In this document: piece by piece, positions 37,059-45,441 of the stretch
How positions within the stretch are numbered: position 1 is the first letter of the stretch
Layout: every line of letters starts with the position of its first letter
Assembly (NCBI RefSeq): GCF_018141525.1
Contig: NZ_CP064655.1
Coordinates: forward strand, 310,001-374,000
Length of the DNA: 64,000 nucleotides
DNA from: Miltoncostaea marina
Lineage (GTDB): Bacteria > Actinomycetota > Thermoleophilia > Miltoncostaeales > Miltoncostaeaceae
Direction of reading: 5' to 3'
Notes under the pieces: model-generated
What the model saw: only the letters and a program-made list of their open reading frames with translations
What the model was told of the DNA's origin: nothing
Database searches by the model: none
Translations under genes and position numbers: made by a program

Positions 37059-38954
37059 ATGCCACCACTCAGATCCCGCACCGTCACCCACGGCCGCAAC
37101 ATGGCCGGCGCCCGGGCGCTCCTGCGCGCCGCGGGCGTCGCGCGCGAGGACTTCGGCAAGCCGATCGTGGCCGTGGCGAACTCCTACACGCAGTTCGTCC
37201 CCGGCCACACCCACCTGCAGCCGGTCGGCCACATCGTGGCCGAGGCCGTCTCGGCCGCCGGCGGCATCCCGCGCGAGTTCAACACGATCGCCGTCGACGA
37301 CGGCATCGCCATGGGCCACGGCGGGATGCTCTACTCGCTGCCCTCGCGCGACCTCATCGCCGACAGCGTCGAGTACATGGTCAACGCGCACTGCGCCGAC
37401 GCGCTCGTCTGCATCTCCAACTGCGACAAGATCACGCCGGGGATGCTCAACGCCGCCCTGCGACTCGACATCCCGACGGTCTTCGTGTCGGGCGGCCCGA
37501 TGGAGGGCGGCACCGCGGTGCTCGTGGACGGCACGGTCCGCACCCGCGTCAACCTGATCAGCGCGATCGCCGACGCGGTCGCCGACACGGTGTCCGATGA
37601 GGACATCGCGATCATCGAGGAGTCCGCCTGCCCGACCTGCGGCTCGTGCTCGGGCATGTTCACCGCCAACTCGATGAACTGCCTCACCGAGGCGCTCGGC
37701 CTGGCGCTGCCGGGCAACGGGTCGGTCCTGGCCACGCACACCGCCCGCCGGCGCCTCTACGAGGCCGCCGGCCGCACGGTCGTCGACATCGCGCGCCGCC
37801 ACTACGACGAGGACGACGCGTCGGTGTTGCCGCGCGCGATCGCCACGCGCGCCGCGTTCGAGAACGCCATGACGCTCGACATCGCCATGGGCGGCTCCAC
37901 CAACACGGTGCTCCACCTCCTCGCCGCCGCGCAGGAGGCCGGGGTCGACTTCACGATGCGTGACATCGACGCGCTCTCGCGCCGCGTCCCCTGCCTGACG
38001 AAGGTGGCCCCCAACGGCACCTACCTGATGGAGGACGTCCACCGGGCCGGCGGCATCCCCGCCATCCTGGGCGAGCTGCGCCGCGGCGGGTTGCTCGACG
38101 AGGGCGTCACGACGGTCCACGCCCGCACCCTCGGCGAGTGGCTGCGCGACTGGGACATCCGTGGCGGCCACGCGTCCGACGAGGCGCTGGAGATGTTCCA
38201 CGCGGCGCCCGGCTGCGTGCGCTCGGCCGCGGCCTTCTCGCAGTCCGAGCGCTGGGAGTCGCTCGACACCGACGCCGCCGCGGGCTGCATCCGCGACGTC
38301 GCGCACGCCCACTCGGCCGACGGCGGCCTGGCGGTCCTCCACGGTAACCTCGCAGAGCGCGGCTGCGTGGTGAAGACCGCCGGCGTGGACGAGTCGATCC
38401 TCACCTTCAGCGGCCCGGCGGTCGTGGTGGAGTCGCAGGAGGAGGCGGTGGACCGGATCCTGAACGGCGGCGTCCGCGAGGGCGACGTGGTCGTGATCCG
38501 CTACGAGGGGCCGCGCGGCGGGCCGGGCATGCAGGAGATGCTCTACCCGACGTCCTACCTCAAGGGCCGCGGCCTGGGCGCGGCCTGCGCGCTGGTCACC
38601 GACGGACGCTTCTCCGGCGGCACGTCGGGCCTGTCGATCGGCCACGTGTCGCCCGAGGCCGCGTCCGGCGGCGCGATCGCCCTCGTGGAGGACGGCGACA
38701 CGATCACGATCGACATCCCGGCCCGCCGCATCACGCTCGACGTCCCCGACGACGAGCTGGCCGAGCGGCGCGAGCGCCTCGAGGCGGCCGGGGGCTACGC
38801 GCCGGCCGCCCGCGAGCGCGTCGTCTCGCCGGCGCTGCGGGCCTACGCGGCGATGGCGACCTCAGCCGACACCGGCGCGGTGCGCGACGTGGCGGCCGTC
38901 GAGCGCGCCGTCGCCGCGGCGACCGACCTGCGCGGGGCGGCCCTCCCGGGCTGA
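37059..38954 (+). CDS. ilvD: Dihydroxy-acid dehydratase
   Basis: A 631-residue iron-sulfur enzyme that removes water from 2,3-dihydroxy acids in valine, leucine and isoleucine synthesis. Cluster cysteines are in [10 protein letters not shown] and [17 protein letters not shown]. The C-terminal [19 protein letters not shown] motif is intact. The length matches the longer, E. coli-type IlvD with an oxygen-labile cluster. The transcript is probably leaderless (TAGCGT six bases before ATG). Other ilv genes are not in the window. A strong hairpin follows. Confidence 0.96.
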   Translation: MPPLRSRTVTHGRNMAGARALLRAAGVAREDFGKPIVAVANSYTQFVPGHTHLQPVGHIVAEAVSAAGGIPREFNTIAVDDGIAMGHGGMLYSLPSRDLIADSVEYMVNAHCADALVCISNCDKITPGMLNAALRLDIPTVFVSGGPMEGGTAVLVDGTVRTRVNLISAIADAVADTVSDEDIAIIEESACPTCGSCSGMFTANSMNCLTEALGLALPGNGSVLATHTARRRLYEAAGRTVVDIARRHYDEDDASVLPRAIATRAAFENAMTLDIAMGGSTNTVLHLLAAAQEAGVDFTMRDIDALSRRVPCLTKVAPNGTYLMEDVHRAGGIPAILGELRRGGLLDEGVTTVHARTLGEWLRDWDIRGGHASDEALEMFHAAPGCVRSAAAFSQSERWESLDTDAAAGCIRDVAHAHSADGGLAVLHGNLAERGCVVKTAGVDESILTFSGPAVVVESQEEAVDRILNGGVREGDVVVIRYEGPRGGPGMQEMLYPTSYLKGRGLGAACALVTDGRFSGGTSGLSIGHVSPEAASGGAIALVEDGDTITIDIPARRITLDVPDDELAERRERLEAAGGYAPAARERVVSPALRAYAAMATSADTGAVRDVAAVERAVAAATDLRGAALPG

Positions 38955-38974
38955 GGCGCCGCTCCCCCGGAACG

Positions 38975-39005
38975 CCGAGGGCCCGCTCGTGGAGCGGGCC
39001 CTCGG
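38975..39005 (+). terminator. Strong hairpin terminator after ilvD
   Basis: A perfect 14-bp inverted repeat (38975-38988 with 38992-39005) with a three-base loop starts 21 bases after the ilvD stop. No T-tract. Its core (GGGCCCGC with GCGGGCCC) resembles that of the hairpin beside the tRNA-Asp gene at 40861-40888. Confidence 0.78.
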
Positions 39006-39006
39006 G

Positions 39007-39027
39007 TGGAGCGGGAGTGACGGGACT
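39007..39027. repeat. Copy of the tRNA-Asp 3' end (candidate att site, left)
   Basis: Twenty-one bases here are identical to 40888-40908, which contains the last 16 bases of the tRNA-Asp gene plus five flanking bases. The orientation is the same (minus-strand tRNA). The two copies bracket 1.86 kb. This is the geometry left when an element integrates into a tRNA 3' end. A decayed second tRNA-Asp gene is the alternative. Confidence 0.7.
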
Positions 39028-39114
39028 GAGGTTGAACCTGACCCCATCCGCTCGGAGCTGCCAGGCGCGTTCATGGCCGTGATCTCAACCCGCCGCGTTC
39101 GCCCGGATGCCGCG

Positions 39115-40173
39115 TCAGCTGCCGAGCACGCGCGTGAGAAGTTCGCGCCGGCTCCCGACGGCTGCCTTGGTGAAGATCGACTTGAGATGATCTTGGACGG
39201 TGTGGGTGGAGAGCGACATCTCCGTTGCGATGCGACGCGTATCCCCACCGGCGCAGAGCCGATGGACGAGTTCTGATTCGCGCTCGGTCAGCCCATGGAC
39301 GCGGCCGAACAGGTCGGCGAGTTCGGCCGGAGCGGCTCTCTCGATCGTGACGGCGATCGCCTGGTCCTCCGGCGACTCGCGGTCGCCGATGCGGCCGGCG
39401 CGCAATGTCAGCCAGAGGCCGTTCTCCGCATGCACGCGCGCCCTCGGCGGGTTGCGGTCGACACCGGCCTCGACGGCGAGCAGTTGTGCTGCGACGTTGT
39501 AGGCGGCGGCCGGGATAGGCTCGTCGTCCCGGGTCGGGAGCAGCGCGCGCAAGACGCCCGGCGCGGCCGGCGTCTGGCCGAGCACGGTGAGCGTCGGGGA
39601 CAGCAACAGCACCACAGGTCCCGTCTGCTGGAGCGGGGACGGGCGCGCCGCGAACGCATGCGCCTGGCAGCGCCTGAGAGCGGCGGTCACCTGCGCCCGA
39701 GCTTCCGTGAGCACTGCTCGCTCGGCGGCGGAGAAGGGCGGTCCGTCCTCGGCGCACCAGAGGTCGAGGAACGCCCAACAGCCATGCCGATCCGAGAAGG
39801 CAGCCGACGCGACGTCGCCGATCCCGTGCCGGCGGAGGGTCTCCCTCCACGGCCGGTCGGCCGGTGCATCCGTCGCCGTGGGCGCCTCGTGCAGAGTGGC
39901 GATCGACCCCCTGAGCATCGTCCAGCGATTGGTTGGCGTGAGGTACTTGGTCCGGATGAGGTCCGGCAGGCGCGCCGTGAGGGCTGCGGGTACGCGGGCG
40001 AGCGGCAAGGTGCCCACTGCGGTCTCGGGATCGGTCAGCACCCAGACGTGCGCGTCGAACGGCACCGGACCTCGGAGTGCGTCGAGGAGCCGCGCGCGGA
40101 GCCCGCGGGAATCGGCGTCGGCGACGGTTTCGCAGATCTCGATGAGGCGCGCGGGAACCTGTGGTCGTGCCAC
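39115..40173 (-). CDS. LuxR-type regulator inside the tRNA-flanked segment
   Basis: A 352-residue protein ending in a LuxR/FixJ helix-turn-helix ([22 protein letters not shown], then [21 protein letters not shown]). The N-terminal 285 residues form a sensor-like region that I do not recognise. No phosphoacceptor domain or ATPase is evident. The GTG at 40173 is supported by TACGCT exactly six bases upstream. By eye the codon third positions are less GC-rich than the neighbours, which fits acquisition. It diverges from the small gene at 40285. Confidence 0.82.
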   Translation of the reverse strand: MARPQVPARLIEICETVADADSRGLRARLLDALRGPVPFDAHVWVLTDPETAVGTLPLARVPAALTARLPDLIRTKYLTPTNRWTMLRGSIATLHEAPTATDAPADRPWRETLRRHGIGDVASAAFSDRHGCWAFLDLWCAEDGPPFSAAERAVLTEARAQVTAALRRCQAHAFAARPSPLQQTGPVVLLLSPTLTVLGQTPAAPGVLRALLPTRDDEPIPAAAYNVAAQLLAVEAGVDRNPPRARVHAENGLWLTLRAGRIGDRESPEDQAIAVTIERAAPAELADLFGRVHGLTERESELVHRLCAGGDTRRIATEMSLSTHTVQDHLKSIFTKAAVGSRRELLTRVLGS

Positions 40174-40284
40174 GAAGTCAGCGTAGCCGCGGGGGTGGTG
40201 ACCGAGAACCCCAGGGATCTGGGATATCCGTCGAGGGCAGCGGCCCCTAGTGTCGGGGTCCAGCCCCAGCGACGAGGAGCGGCC

Positions 40285-40572
40285 ATGCCGACCCTGCACA
40301 TCGAGCATCCCATCTCGGACATTGCGGCCTGGCGCGCCGCATTCGACCGGTTCTCGCCGGTCCGCGCACGGGCAGGGGTGTCGGAGGTGCGCGTACAGAG
40401 CCCGGTCGACGACCCGCATTACGTGGTCATCGACCTCGACTTTCCCACTGCGGCCACCGCACAGGCGTTCGAGCGTTTCCTGCGGGAGAGCGTCTGGACC
40501 TCCCGGGAGACCTCGCCGGCCCTCGCCGGTACGCCACGGACACTGGTGCTCGCTCCGGTCGGTAGCGCCTGA
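40285..40572 (+). CDS. Small ABM-like (ferredoxin-fold) protein, divergent from the LuxR gene
   Basis: A 95-residue soluble protein of the pattern [20 protein letters not shown], then [19 protein letters not shown], then [11 protein letters not shown]. That pattern suggests an alpha-beta dimeric barrel of the kind found in small monooxygenases and cyclases. GAGGAG lies six bases before the ATG. It shares the tRNA-flanked segment with the LuxR-type regulator and is the likely target of that regulator. The fold assignment is by pattern only. Confidence 0.68.
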   Translation: MPTLHIEHPISDIAAWRAAFDRFSPVRARAGVSEVRVQSPVDDPHYVVIDLDFPTAATAQAFERFLRESVWTSRETSPALAGTPRTLVLAPVGSA

Positions 40573-40677
40573 GAGGCCGGGACCGGACGCGGGCCGGACC
40601 GAAGGTCATCGGCTCGCGCGCGTGGATGGATCGTCCGGGGCCAGCCGCTTCACGAGCGAGGGTGCGAAGGCGGTCGT

Positions 40678-40709
40678 GCCGGCAGGTCGCGCCGGCGCGA
40701 CCTGCCGGC
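40678..40709. repeat. Perfect 32-bp palindrome
   Basis: Bases 40678-40692 are exactly complementary to 40695-40709, and the two central bases (CG) complete an uninterrupted palindrome. It lies in the otherwise gene-free stretch 40573-40860, which also holds GC-rich shorter hairpins but no plausible gene. It could be a terminator for the small gene at 40285 or a protein-binding site near the island's right edge. Confidence 0.75.
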
Positions 40710-40860
40710 CGGGGGCTGCCCCACGATGGGGCGGGCGTCTCATCGAGCCGGCCCATGGCCGGGACCCTCGTCGACGTCTCGGCCGAGGGTGCGCCCGCCG
40801 GGCGCGCGCCGGAGGTTCCTCGTGGCGGAAACGAGGACCCGGCATCCGGGCGTACGACGC

Positions 40861-40888
40861 AGAGAGGCCCGCTTTCGCGGGCCTCTCT
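40861..40888 (-). terminator. Hairpin terminator of tRNA-Asp
   Basis: A perfect 12-bp inverted repeat (40861-40872 with 40877-40888) with loop TTTC lies four bases beyond the tRNA-Asp 3' end on the minus strand. Confidence 0.75.
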
Positions 40889-40892
40889 GGAG

Positions 40893-40967
40893 CGGGAGTG
40901 ACGGGACTCGAACCCGCGGCCTCCGGATTGACAGTCCGGTGCTCTAACCAATCTGAGCTACACCCCC
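40893..40967 (-). tRNA. tRNA-Asp (GTC)
   Basis: A 75-nucleotide cloverleaf on the minus strand: acceptor GGGGGTG/CACTCCC, D arm GCTC..GAGC, anticodon stem CCGGA/TCCGG with loop CTGTCAA (anticodon GTC), T arm with TTCGAGT. Discriminator G; CCA is not encoded. It probably forms one transcript with tRNA-Val just upstream. Confidence 0.97.
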
Positions 40968-40994
40968 ACGCGCGCGTCGCGGGGTGGGACGGAG

Positions 40995-41072
<78 letters not shown>

Positions 41073-41177
41073 CGTACGGCGACGGGGAAAGATAGCAGCC
41101 CGCGGCGCTCCCGGCGCGCCGCCCGGCCCGCTCGTGGCCGCGCGCCGCCCCGGGCGGCGACGGTAGGTTCTGCGCCC

Positions 41178-41207
41178 ATGGGCAGAGGGGGACCGCGATG
41201 TGGCTGA
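41178..41207 (+). other. Nine-codon upstream ORF overlapping the htrA start
   Basis: ATG at 41178 reads nine codons and stops at TGA 41205-41207, ten bases past the first base of the protease ATG (41198). TAGGTT at 41164-41169 is eight bases before it. If transcription starts near 41177 this uORF would be read first and could couple to the protease. It may equally be chance. Confidence 0.35.
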
Positions 41208-42649
41208 CGTTCCGGACGGGCGCCGACGAGGGGCGCTCCGCCGAGGTGGTGGGGGACCGGTTCGTCGTCGGCCGCGATCCGTCCTGCGACCTGGTCATCG
41301 ACGACCCGCGGGTGTCGCGCCGGCACGCGGCCCTCCGGCGCCTCGGCGACGGCCGGGTGGAGCTGGAGGACCTCGGCTCGGCCAACGGCACCTTCGTCGA
41401 CGGCGCGCGGCTGGCCGGCGCGGTGACGCTCGCGGGCGACGAGACCGTGCAGGTGGGCGACACCCTGCTCGCGACCTCCCTGCGGCCCCTGACCGGCTCC
41501 GAGACGGTGGTCGGCGGCGCGGTCCCGCCGCCGCCCCCGCCCGCGCCCGGAGCGGCGGGGGGCCGCGCGGGCGAGGGGCAGTCGCCGTCGGTGGTCGAGC
41601 GCATCCGCCTGCGGCGCACCACGCGGGTCGCCGTGCTGGCGGCGGCCGCGGCGGTCGTCGTGGCGGCCGCGGTGGTGGTGCTCGCGGTCACCGGCGCGTT
41701 CGGCGGCGACGACGGGCCGGCCGAGGCGTCGATCCCCGAGATCGTCGACCGGGTGCGCCCGTCGACCGTGGTGATCAACGCGCTGGTCGACGGTCAGGCG
41801 GCCGGCAGCGGCACCGGCTGGGTGCTGGACGCCGGCCAGGGCCTGATCGTGACCAACGCCCACGTGGTCAACGGCGGCACGCGCTTCACGGTGGGCGTCG
41901 AGGAATCGCAGCGGCCGGCGGAGATCGTCGCCGTGGCGCCGTGCGAGGACCTCGCGCTGCTCGAGGTCGAGGACACCTCGGGCCTGGTGACGCTGCCGCT
42001 CGGCTCCCAGGCCGACCTGCGCCAGGGGCAGACCGTGATCGCGGTGGGCTACCCGGGCACGGCGTCGGAGCGGGCGAACCTGGTGCCCACGACCGGCGTC
42101 GTGTCGGTGATCAGCACCCGCTTCGACTTGGCGGGCGTCGACGTGCCGCAGTACCCGAACGTCATCCAGACCGACGCGGCGATCAACCCGGGCAACTCGG
42201 GCGGCCCGCTGGTCGACACGCAGGGCCGCCTGGTGGGCGTCAACTCGGCGGGCATCACCCTGCTCGGCGACCGCACCATCCAGGGCCAGGGCTACGCGAT
42301 CGGCGTGGACCGCGTGCGGGAGATCGTGCCGCGCCTGCGCAGCGGCGACTCGGTCGGCTGGACGGGCATGGGCCTCGTGCACGTGACCGACCCGGCCGCC
42401 ACGGCGGGCTCGGGCCTGCCGCCCGAGGCCGGCCTCGCCGTGGTCACCGCCGTGCCCGGCTCACCCGCCGAGGAGGCCGGCTTCGGGCAGCGCCCCGAGC
42501 TGGTGGTGGCGGTCAACGGGCAGCGGATGGACGGCAGCCTGCCGGCCTACTGCGAGGCGATCGACGACGGCGAGGGCGCCCGCGAGGCCATCTTCACCGT
42601 GGTCGACGACCTCGAGGGCACGCGCGACGTGACCGTGCCGTTCGACTGA
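41198..42649 (+). CDS. FHA-HtrA: membrane-anchored trypsin-like protease with cytoplasmic FHA domain
   Basis: A 483-residue protein in four parts. An FHA phosphothreonine-binding domain (residues 1-95: VVGRDPSCDLVIDD, RVSRRHA, NGTFVDG) is followed by a proline-rich linker. A single membrane helix lies at about 143-165. An HtrA/DegP protease domain has His222 (TNAHVV), Asp251 (EDLALL) and Ser334 (GNSGGPL). A PDZ-like C-terminus follows. The FHA domain would be inside the cell and the protease outside, so Ser/Thr-kinase signals could control it. GGGGG lies about seven bases before the ATG. Confidence 0.93.
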   Translation: MWLTFRTGADEGRSAEVVGDRFVVGRDPSCDLVIDDPRVSRRHAALRRLGDGRVELEDLGSANGTFVDGARLAGAVTLAGDETVQVGDTLLATSLRPLTGSETVVGGAVPPPPPPAPGAAGGRAGEGQSPSVVERIRLRRTTRVAVLAAAAAVVVAAAVVVLAVTGAFGGDDGPAEASIPEIVDRVRPSTVVINALVDGQAAGSGTGWVLDAGQGLIVTNAHVVNGGTRFTVGVEESQRPAEIVAVAPCEDLALLEVEDTSGLVTLPLGSQADLRQGQTVIAVGYPGTASERANLVPTTGVVSVISTRFDLAGVDVPQYPNVIQTDAAINPGNSGGPLVDTQGRLVGVNSAGITLLGDRTIQGQGYAIGVDRVREIVPRLRSGDSVGWTGMGLVHVTDPAATAGSGLPPEAGLAVVTAVPGSPAEEAGFGQRPELVVAVNGQRMDGSLPAYCEAIDDGEGAREAIFTVVDDLEGTRDVTVPFD

Positions 42650-42658
42650 CCGCGGCGG

Positions 42659-43318
42659 TCAGCGCCAGGCGCCCTGCACCACGCGCTCGAGGGGGATGCG
42701 GCGCACCGGCACGCGCGAGCGGGTGACGCTGCGCCGGCCGCGGGCGTCGGTGCGCGTCACGAGGCGCTCGCCGGTGAGCAGGTTGGTGCTGCGCTCCACG
42801 ACCGCCCCGGTCAGGCGGTCCGCCACGCGCACGTCGACCCCGATCAGGCGCGTGCCGAGCGCCCCCTCCGCCCGGATGCGGAAGCGCTGGCGGGTGAGCT
42901 GCCGGGAGCCGCGCTCCTGCTCCACGATCACCACCTTCGCCCGCACGCGCACCCGCACCGGCGTGGTGGCGGCGCCGAAGAACGCGCCGCCGCAGCGGGT
43001 GCAGAGCAGCACCCGGCGCCCCTCGCCGATCTGCACGAAGCCGCCGTCGGCGCGCGCCTTCAGCAGCACCAGCCGGCGGGCGAGCGCGGGCGGCTCGTCC
43101 GCCGGCGCCCCGGCCGGCGCGACGCGCCGCAGCACGAGCACGGCGTCGGCCCGCCGGTCGCCGCCGATGTCGGCCGACACGCGCCGCTCGACCTCGAAGC
43201 CCGCGGGCACGAACGCCGACGCCGGCGGCCCCGCCGCCGCGGCGGCGCCCGCGCCGATCCCGCCGGCGGCCCCGGCCGCCAGCGCCGCCGTCAGGGCGAC
43301 CCGCACGATGAACCTCAT
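42659..43318 (-). CDS. Secreted protein of unknown function
   Basis: A 219-residue protein with a signal peptide (FIVRVALTAALAAGAAGG) and an alanine-rich processing region, followed by a beta-rich domain. It has a calcium-loop-like segment (ADIGGDRRADAVLVL), as in FG-GAP repeats, and a CTRC pair. The basic C-terminus is rich in arginine and threonine. I do not recognise the family. The ATG overlaps the upstream HD-domain gene stop (ATGA); the 3' end lies nine bases from the convergent protease gene. Confidence 0.68.
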   Translation of the reverse strand: MRFIVRVALTAALAAGAAGGIGAGAAAAAGPPASAFVPAGFEVERRVSADIGGDRRADAVLVLRRVAPAGAPADEPPALARRLVLLKARADGGFVQIGEGRRVLLCTRCGGAFFGAATTPVRVRVRAKVVIVEQERGSRQLTRQRFRIRAEGALGTRLIGVDVRVADRLTGAVVERSTNLLTGERLVTRTDARGRRSVTRSRVPVRRIPLERVVQGAWR

Positions 43319-43896
43319 CCCGTTGCTCCTCCGCCTGTGGCCGGCAATCCGAGCTGCGGCGCGATGGGCTGCAGCGCGGCGATGACGTTCGTGATGTGCT
43401 CGTCGAGCGTCAGCCCGATCAGCTCGGCGCCCGCGGCCACCTCCTCGCGGTGCACGCCCGCGGCGAACGAGGGCTGCCTGAGCTTCTTGCGGACCGACTT
43501 CGGCGTGAGCCCCTCGAGCCCGGTGGGCCGCACCAGGCCGCAGGCGTGCACGAAGCCCGAGAGCTCGTCGCACGCGAACAGCGTGCGCTTGAGCGGCGTG
43601 TCGCGCGGCAGGCCGAGGTGCTCCGCGTGCGAGAGCACCGCCTCGACGAGCTCCTCGGGGTAGCCCTCCTCCCGCAGCAGCGGCGCGCCCTCCTGGGGGT
43701 GCCGGTCGAGGGTGGGGTGGATCTCGTAGTCGAAGTCGTGGAGCAGGGCGGTGCAGCCCCAGAACTCCTCGTCCTCGCCGGCCGCGCGGGCGTACCAGCG
43801 CACCGACGCCTCGACCGCCATGGCGTGCCGCAGCAGCGACTCGCTGGTGGTGTGGCGGGTGAGCGTGGCCCAGGCCCGGTCGCGGGTGACCTCCAT
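43315..43896 (-). CDS. HD-domain phosphohydrolase-like protein
   Basis: A 193-residue soluble protein of the HD superfamily: an N-terminal helix with LLRHAMAVEA (first metal histidine), then TALLHDFDYEIHP (the HD pair) and a later SHAEHLG histidine. Such stand-alone proteins are often annotated as HDIG or hydrolase; the substrate is unknown. TATCGT nine bases upstream of the ATG may be its -10. It overlaps the secreted-protein gene by four bases. Confidence 0.82.
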   Translation of the reverse strand: MEVTRDRAWATLTRHTTSESLLRHAMAVEASVRWYARAAGEDEEFWGCTALLHDFDYEIHPTLDRHPQEGAPLLREEGYPEELVEAVLSHAEHLGLPRDTPLKRTLFACDELSGFVHACGLVRPTGLEGLTPKSVRKKLRQPSFAAGVHREEVAAGAELIGLTLDEHITNVIAALQPIAPQLGLPATGGGATG

Positions 43897-44095
43897 GGCG
43901 CGGACACGATACCGGCGCGCCCGGGCGCCGGAACGGCGACGGGCGCCTCGCCCGGCGCCCGTCGGTCGCGGCCCTGCCCGCGGGCCGCGCTGTATGAGGG
44001 GGAGCCCGAGGGAGAAGGGCGCCCCGTTGTGCCCATGTCATCGTCGCCCGGGGCCCGCGGGCCGAGCCCCCGTAGAGGGTCTGCCCGGCCGGCGC

Positions 44096-44773
44096 TCAGA
44101 CGAGCGCGCGGATGGTGAGCGCGCCCACCGGCAGGCCGGCCCGGAAGGCGTTCACGCCGAAGACGCCGTTGAGCGCGATCGCGCCCTCCGCGGTCAGCCG
44201 TGCCCCGATGCCGGCGAACGTGACCTCCCGCGCGTCGCCGGACGTCCGCACCGAGGCGAGGTCCAGGTCGAGCAGCGGCAGCACGCCGCCGCCGGCGATG
44301 GCGGTGACCTGCCGGCCGTCGGCGTCCAGCACCAGCGCGGTCATCACCAGCTCGGTGTCGCCGCGCACGAACACGAGGCCGCCCAGGTGGTGGACGTCGC
44401 CCGCCGGCCGGTCGGCCAGCAGCGAGCCGCCGCCGATCGGGAAGGCGATCCCTGCATCGCCGGCGGTCGCGGGGGCGAAGGGCAGGAGGGTGATGAGGCT
44501 GTCGGACAGGGTTCGCGACAGCTCGTCGGCGATCGTGAGCGTCGTGGTGCCGCCGGTCGGCAGCACGACCTCGGGCGCGTCGGGCCCGAGTCGGGGCGCC
44601 GGCGCGGTCGTGGCCGGGGCGGTCGCGGACGTGGTGGCGGGCGCCGCGGTGGCCGGCCCCGCCTCGTCGCCGTCCTCGCCGCCGCCGCAGGCGGCCGCCA
44701 GCGCGACGGCCACGACGACGACCAGCACCAGGAGGGCGGCCCGAGGGGCACGCGTCGTCGTCGGCGGCCGCAC
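44096..44773 (-). CDS. Lipoprotein of unknown function
   Basis: A 225-residue protein with a lipoprotein signal ending LAAAC, then a Thr/Ala/Pro linker and a beta-rich domain of about 160 residues (VVLPTGGTTTLTIADEL, VRGDTELVMTALVLDADG). I do not recognise the domain. The GTG start at 44773 follows TACCGT with an eight-base spacer. The start lies six bases past the stop of the uracil-glycosylase gene, so they may be co-transcribed. The 199-bp gap downstream (43897-44095) holds nothing I can identify. Confidence 0.72.
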   Translation of the reverse strand: MRPPTTTRAPRAALLVLVVVVAVALAAACGGGEDGDEAGPATAAPATTSATAPATTAPAPRLGPDAPEVVLPTGGTTTLTIADELSRTLSDSLITLLPFAPATAGDAGIAFPIGGGSLLADRPAGDVHHLGGLVFVRGDTELVMTALVLDADGRQVTAIAGGGVLPLLDLDLASVRTSGDAREVTFAGIGARLTAEGAIALNGVFGVNAFRAGLPVGALTIRALV

Positions 44774-44779
44774 GGCCGG

Positions 44780-45388
44780 TCACGGTAGCGATCGGCGGTG
44801 GCCCGCGTCCTGACCGGGGTGCGCGGGGCCCCCGCCCTCCGCCGCGGCCGCCCGCAGCAGCGCCGCGATGGCCTCGATCCCGTACCGCGCCTGCAGGCCG
44901 CTCGGGTTGGGCACCACCCACACCGGCACGCCCGCGAGCGGCTCGGGCTGCCGGCCGAGGCCGGCCCGGGGGCGGCCGAACGCCGTGCGGTAGGCGCCGA
45001 CGCCGAGCACCGCCACGGCGCGCGGCCGGCGCCGGCGCACGAGCTCCTCCAGGCGCGCGCCGCCGGCCCGGATCTCGCCGGCCGACAGCTCCGCCGCGGC
45101 GGCGGTGGCGCGCGGCACCACGTTCGTCACGCCGACGCCGTGCCGCAGCAGCTCGCCCTCCTCGCTCGGGTGGAGCACCCGGGGCGTCAGGCCCGCCCGG
45201 TGCAGGGCGGTCCAGAAGCGGTTGCCCGGCCGGGCGAAGTGGTGGCCGCTCCAGGCCGACCACAGGCCGGGGTTGATCCCGCACAACAGCAGGCGCAGAT
45301 CGTCGGCCACCACGTCGGGCACGAGCCGCCCGCGGGCCGCCTCGAGCTCGGCGCGGGTCGGGCGCCGCGGGCGGTCGTCGCCGGCCAT
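44780..45388 (-). CDS. mug: G/U mismatch-specific DNA glycosylase (Mug/TDG type)
   Basis: A 202-residue member of the uracil-DNA glycosylase superfamily, Mug branch. The catalytic-site motif is LLLCGINPGLWSAWSGHHFA, with the asparagine typical of Mug, and the second motif is PNPSGLQARY. It removes uracil or ethenocytosine mispaired with guanine, a useful function in a high-GC genome. TAGGGT lies exactly six bases before the ATG, so the transcript looks leaderless. Confidence 0.9.
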   Translation of the reverse strand: MAGDDRPRRPTRAELEAARGRLVPDVVADDLRLLLCGINPGLWSAWSGHHFARPGNRFWTALHRAGLTPRVLHPSEEGELLRHGVGVTNVVPRATAAAAELSAGEIRAGGARLEELVRRRRPRAVAVLGVGAYRTAFGRPRAGLGRQPEPLAGVPVWVVPNPSGLQARYGIEAIAALLRAAAAEGGGPAHPGQDAGHRRSLP

Positions 45389-45441
45389 GGGCAGACCCTA
45401 GTGGCCGGCGGGGCTGCGCCGCGGCCCGGCGGGCGCGCAGA

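Noticed and set aside
37068-37068. Start of tetR at the upstream ATG (37068)
   Set aside because: That start would overlap the ilvD start and leave no promoter. The ATG at 37041 has a correctly spaced TANNNT hexamer and a normal TetR N-terminus.
38978-39003. Reading the hairpin after ilvD as a transposon end
   Set aside because: There is no transposase and no target-site duplication. It resembles the tRNA-Asp terminator, and the direct repeat is explained better by the tRNA 3' end.
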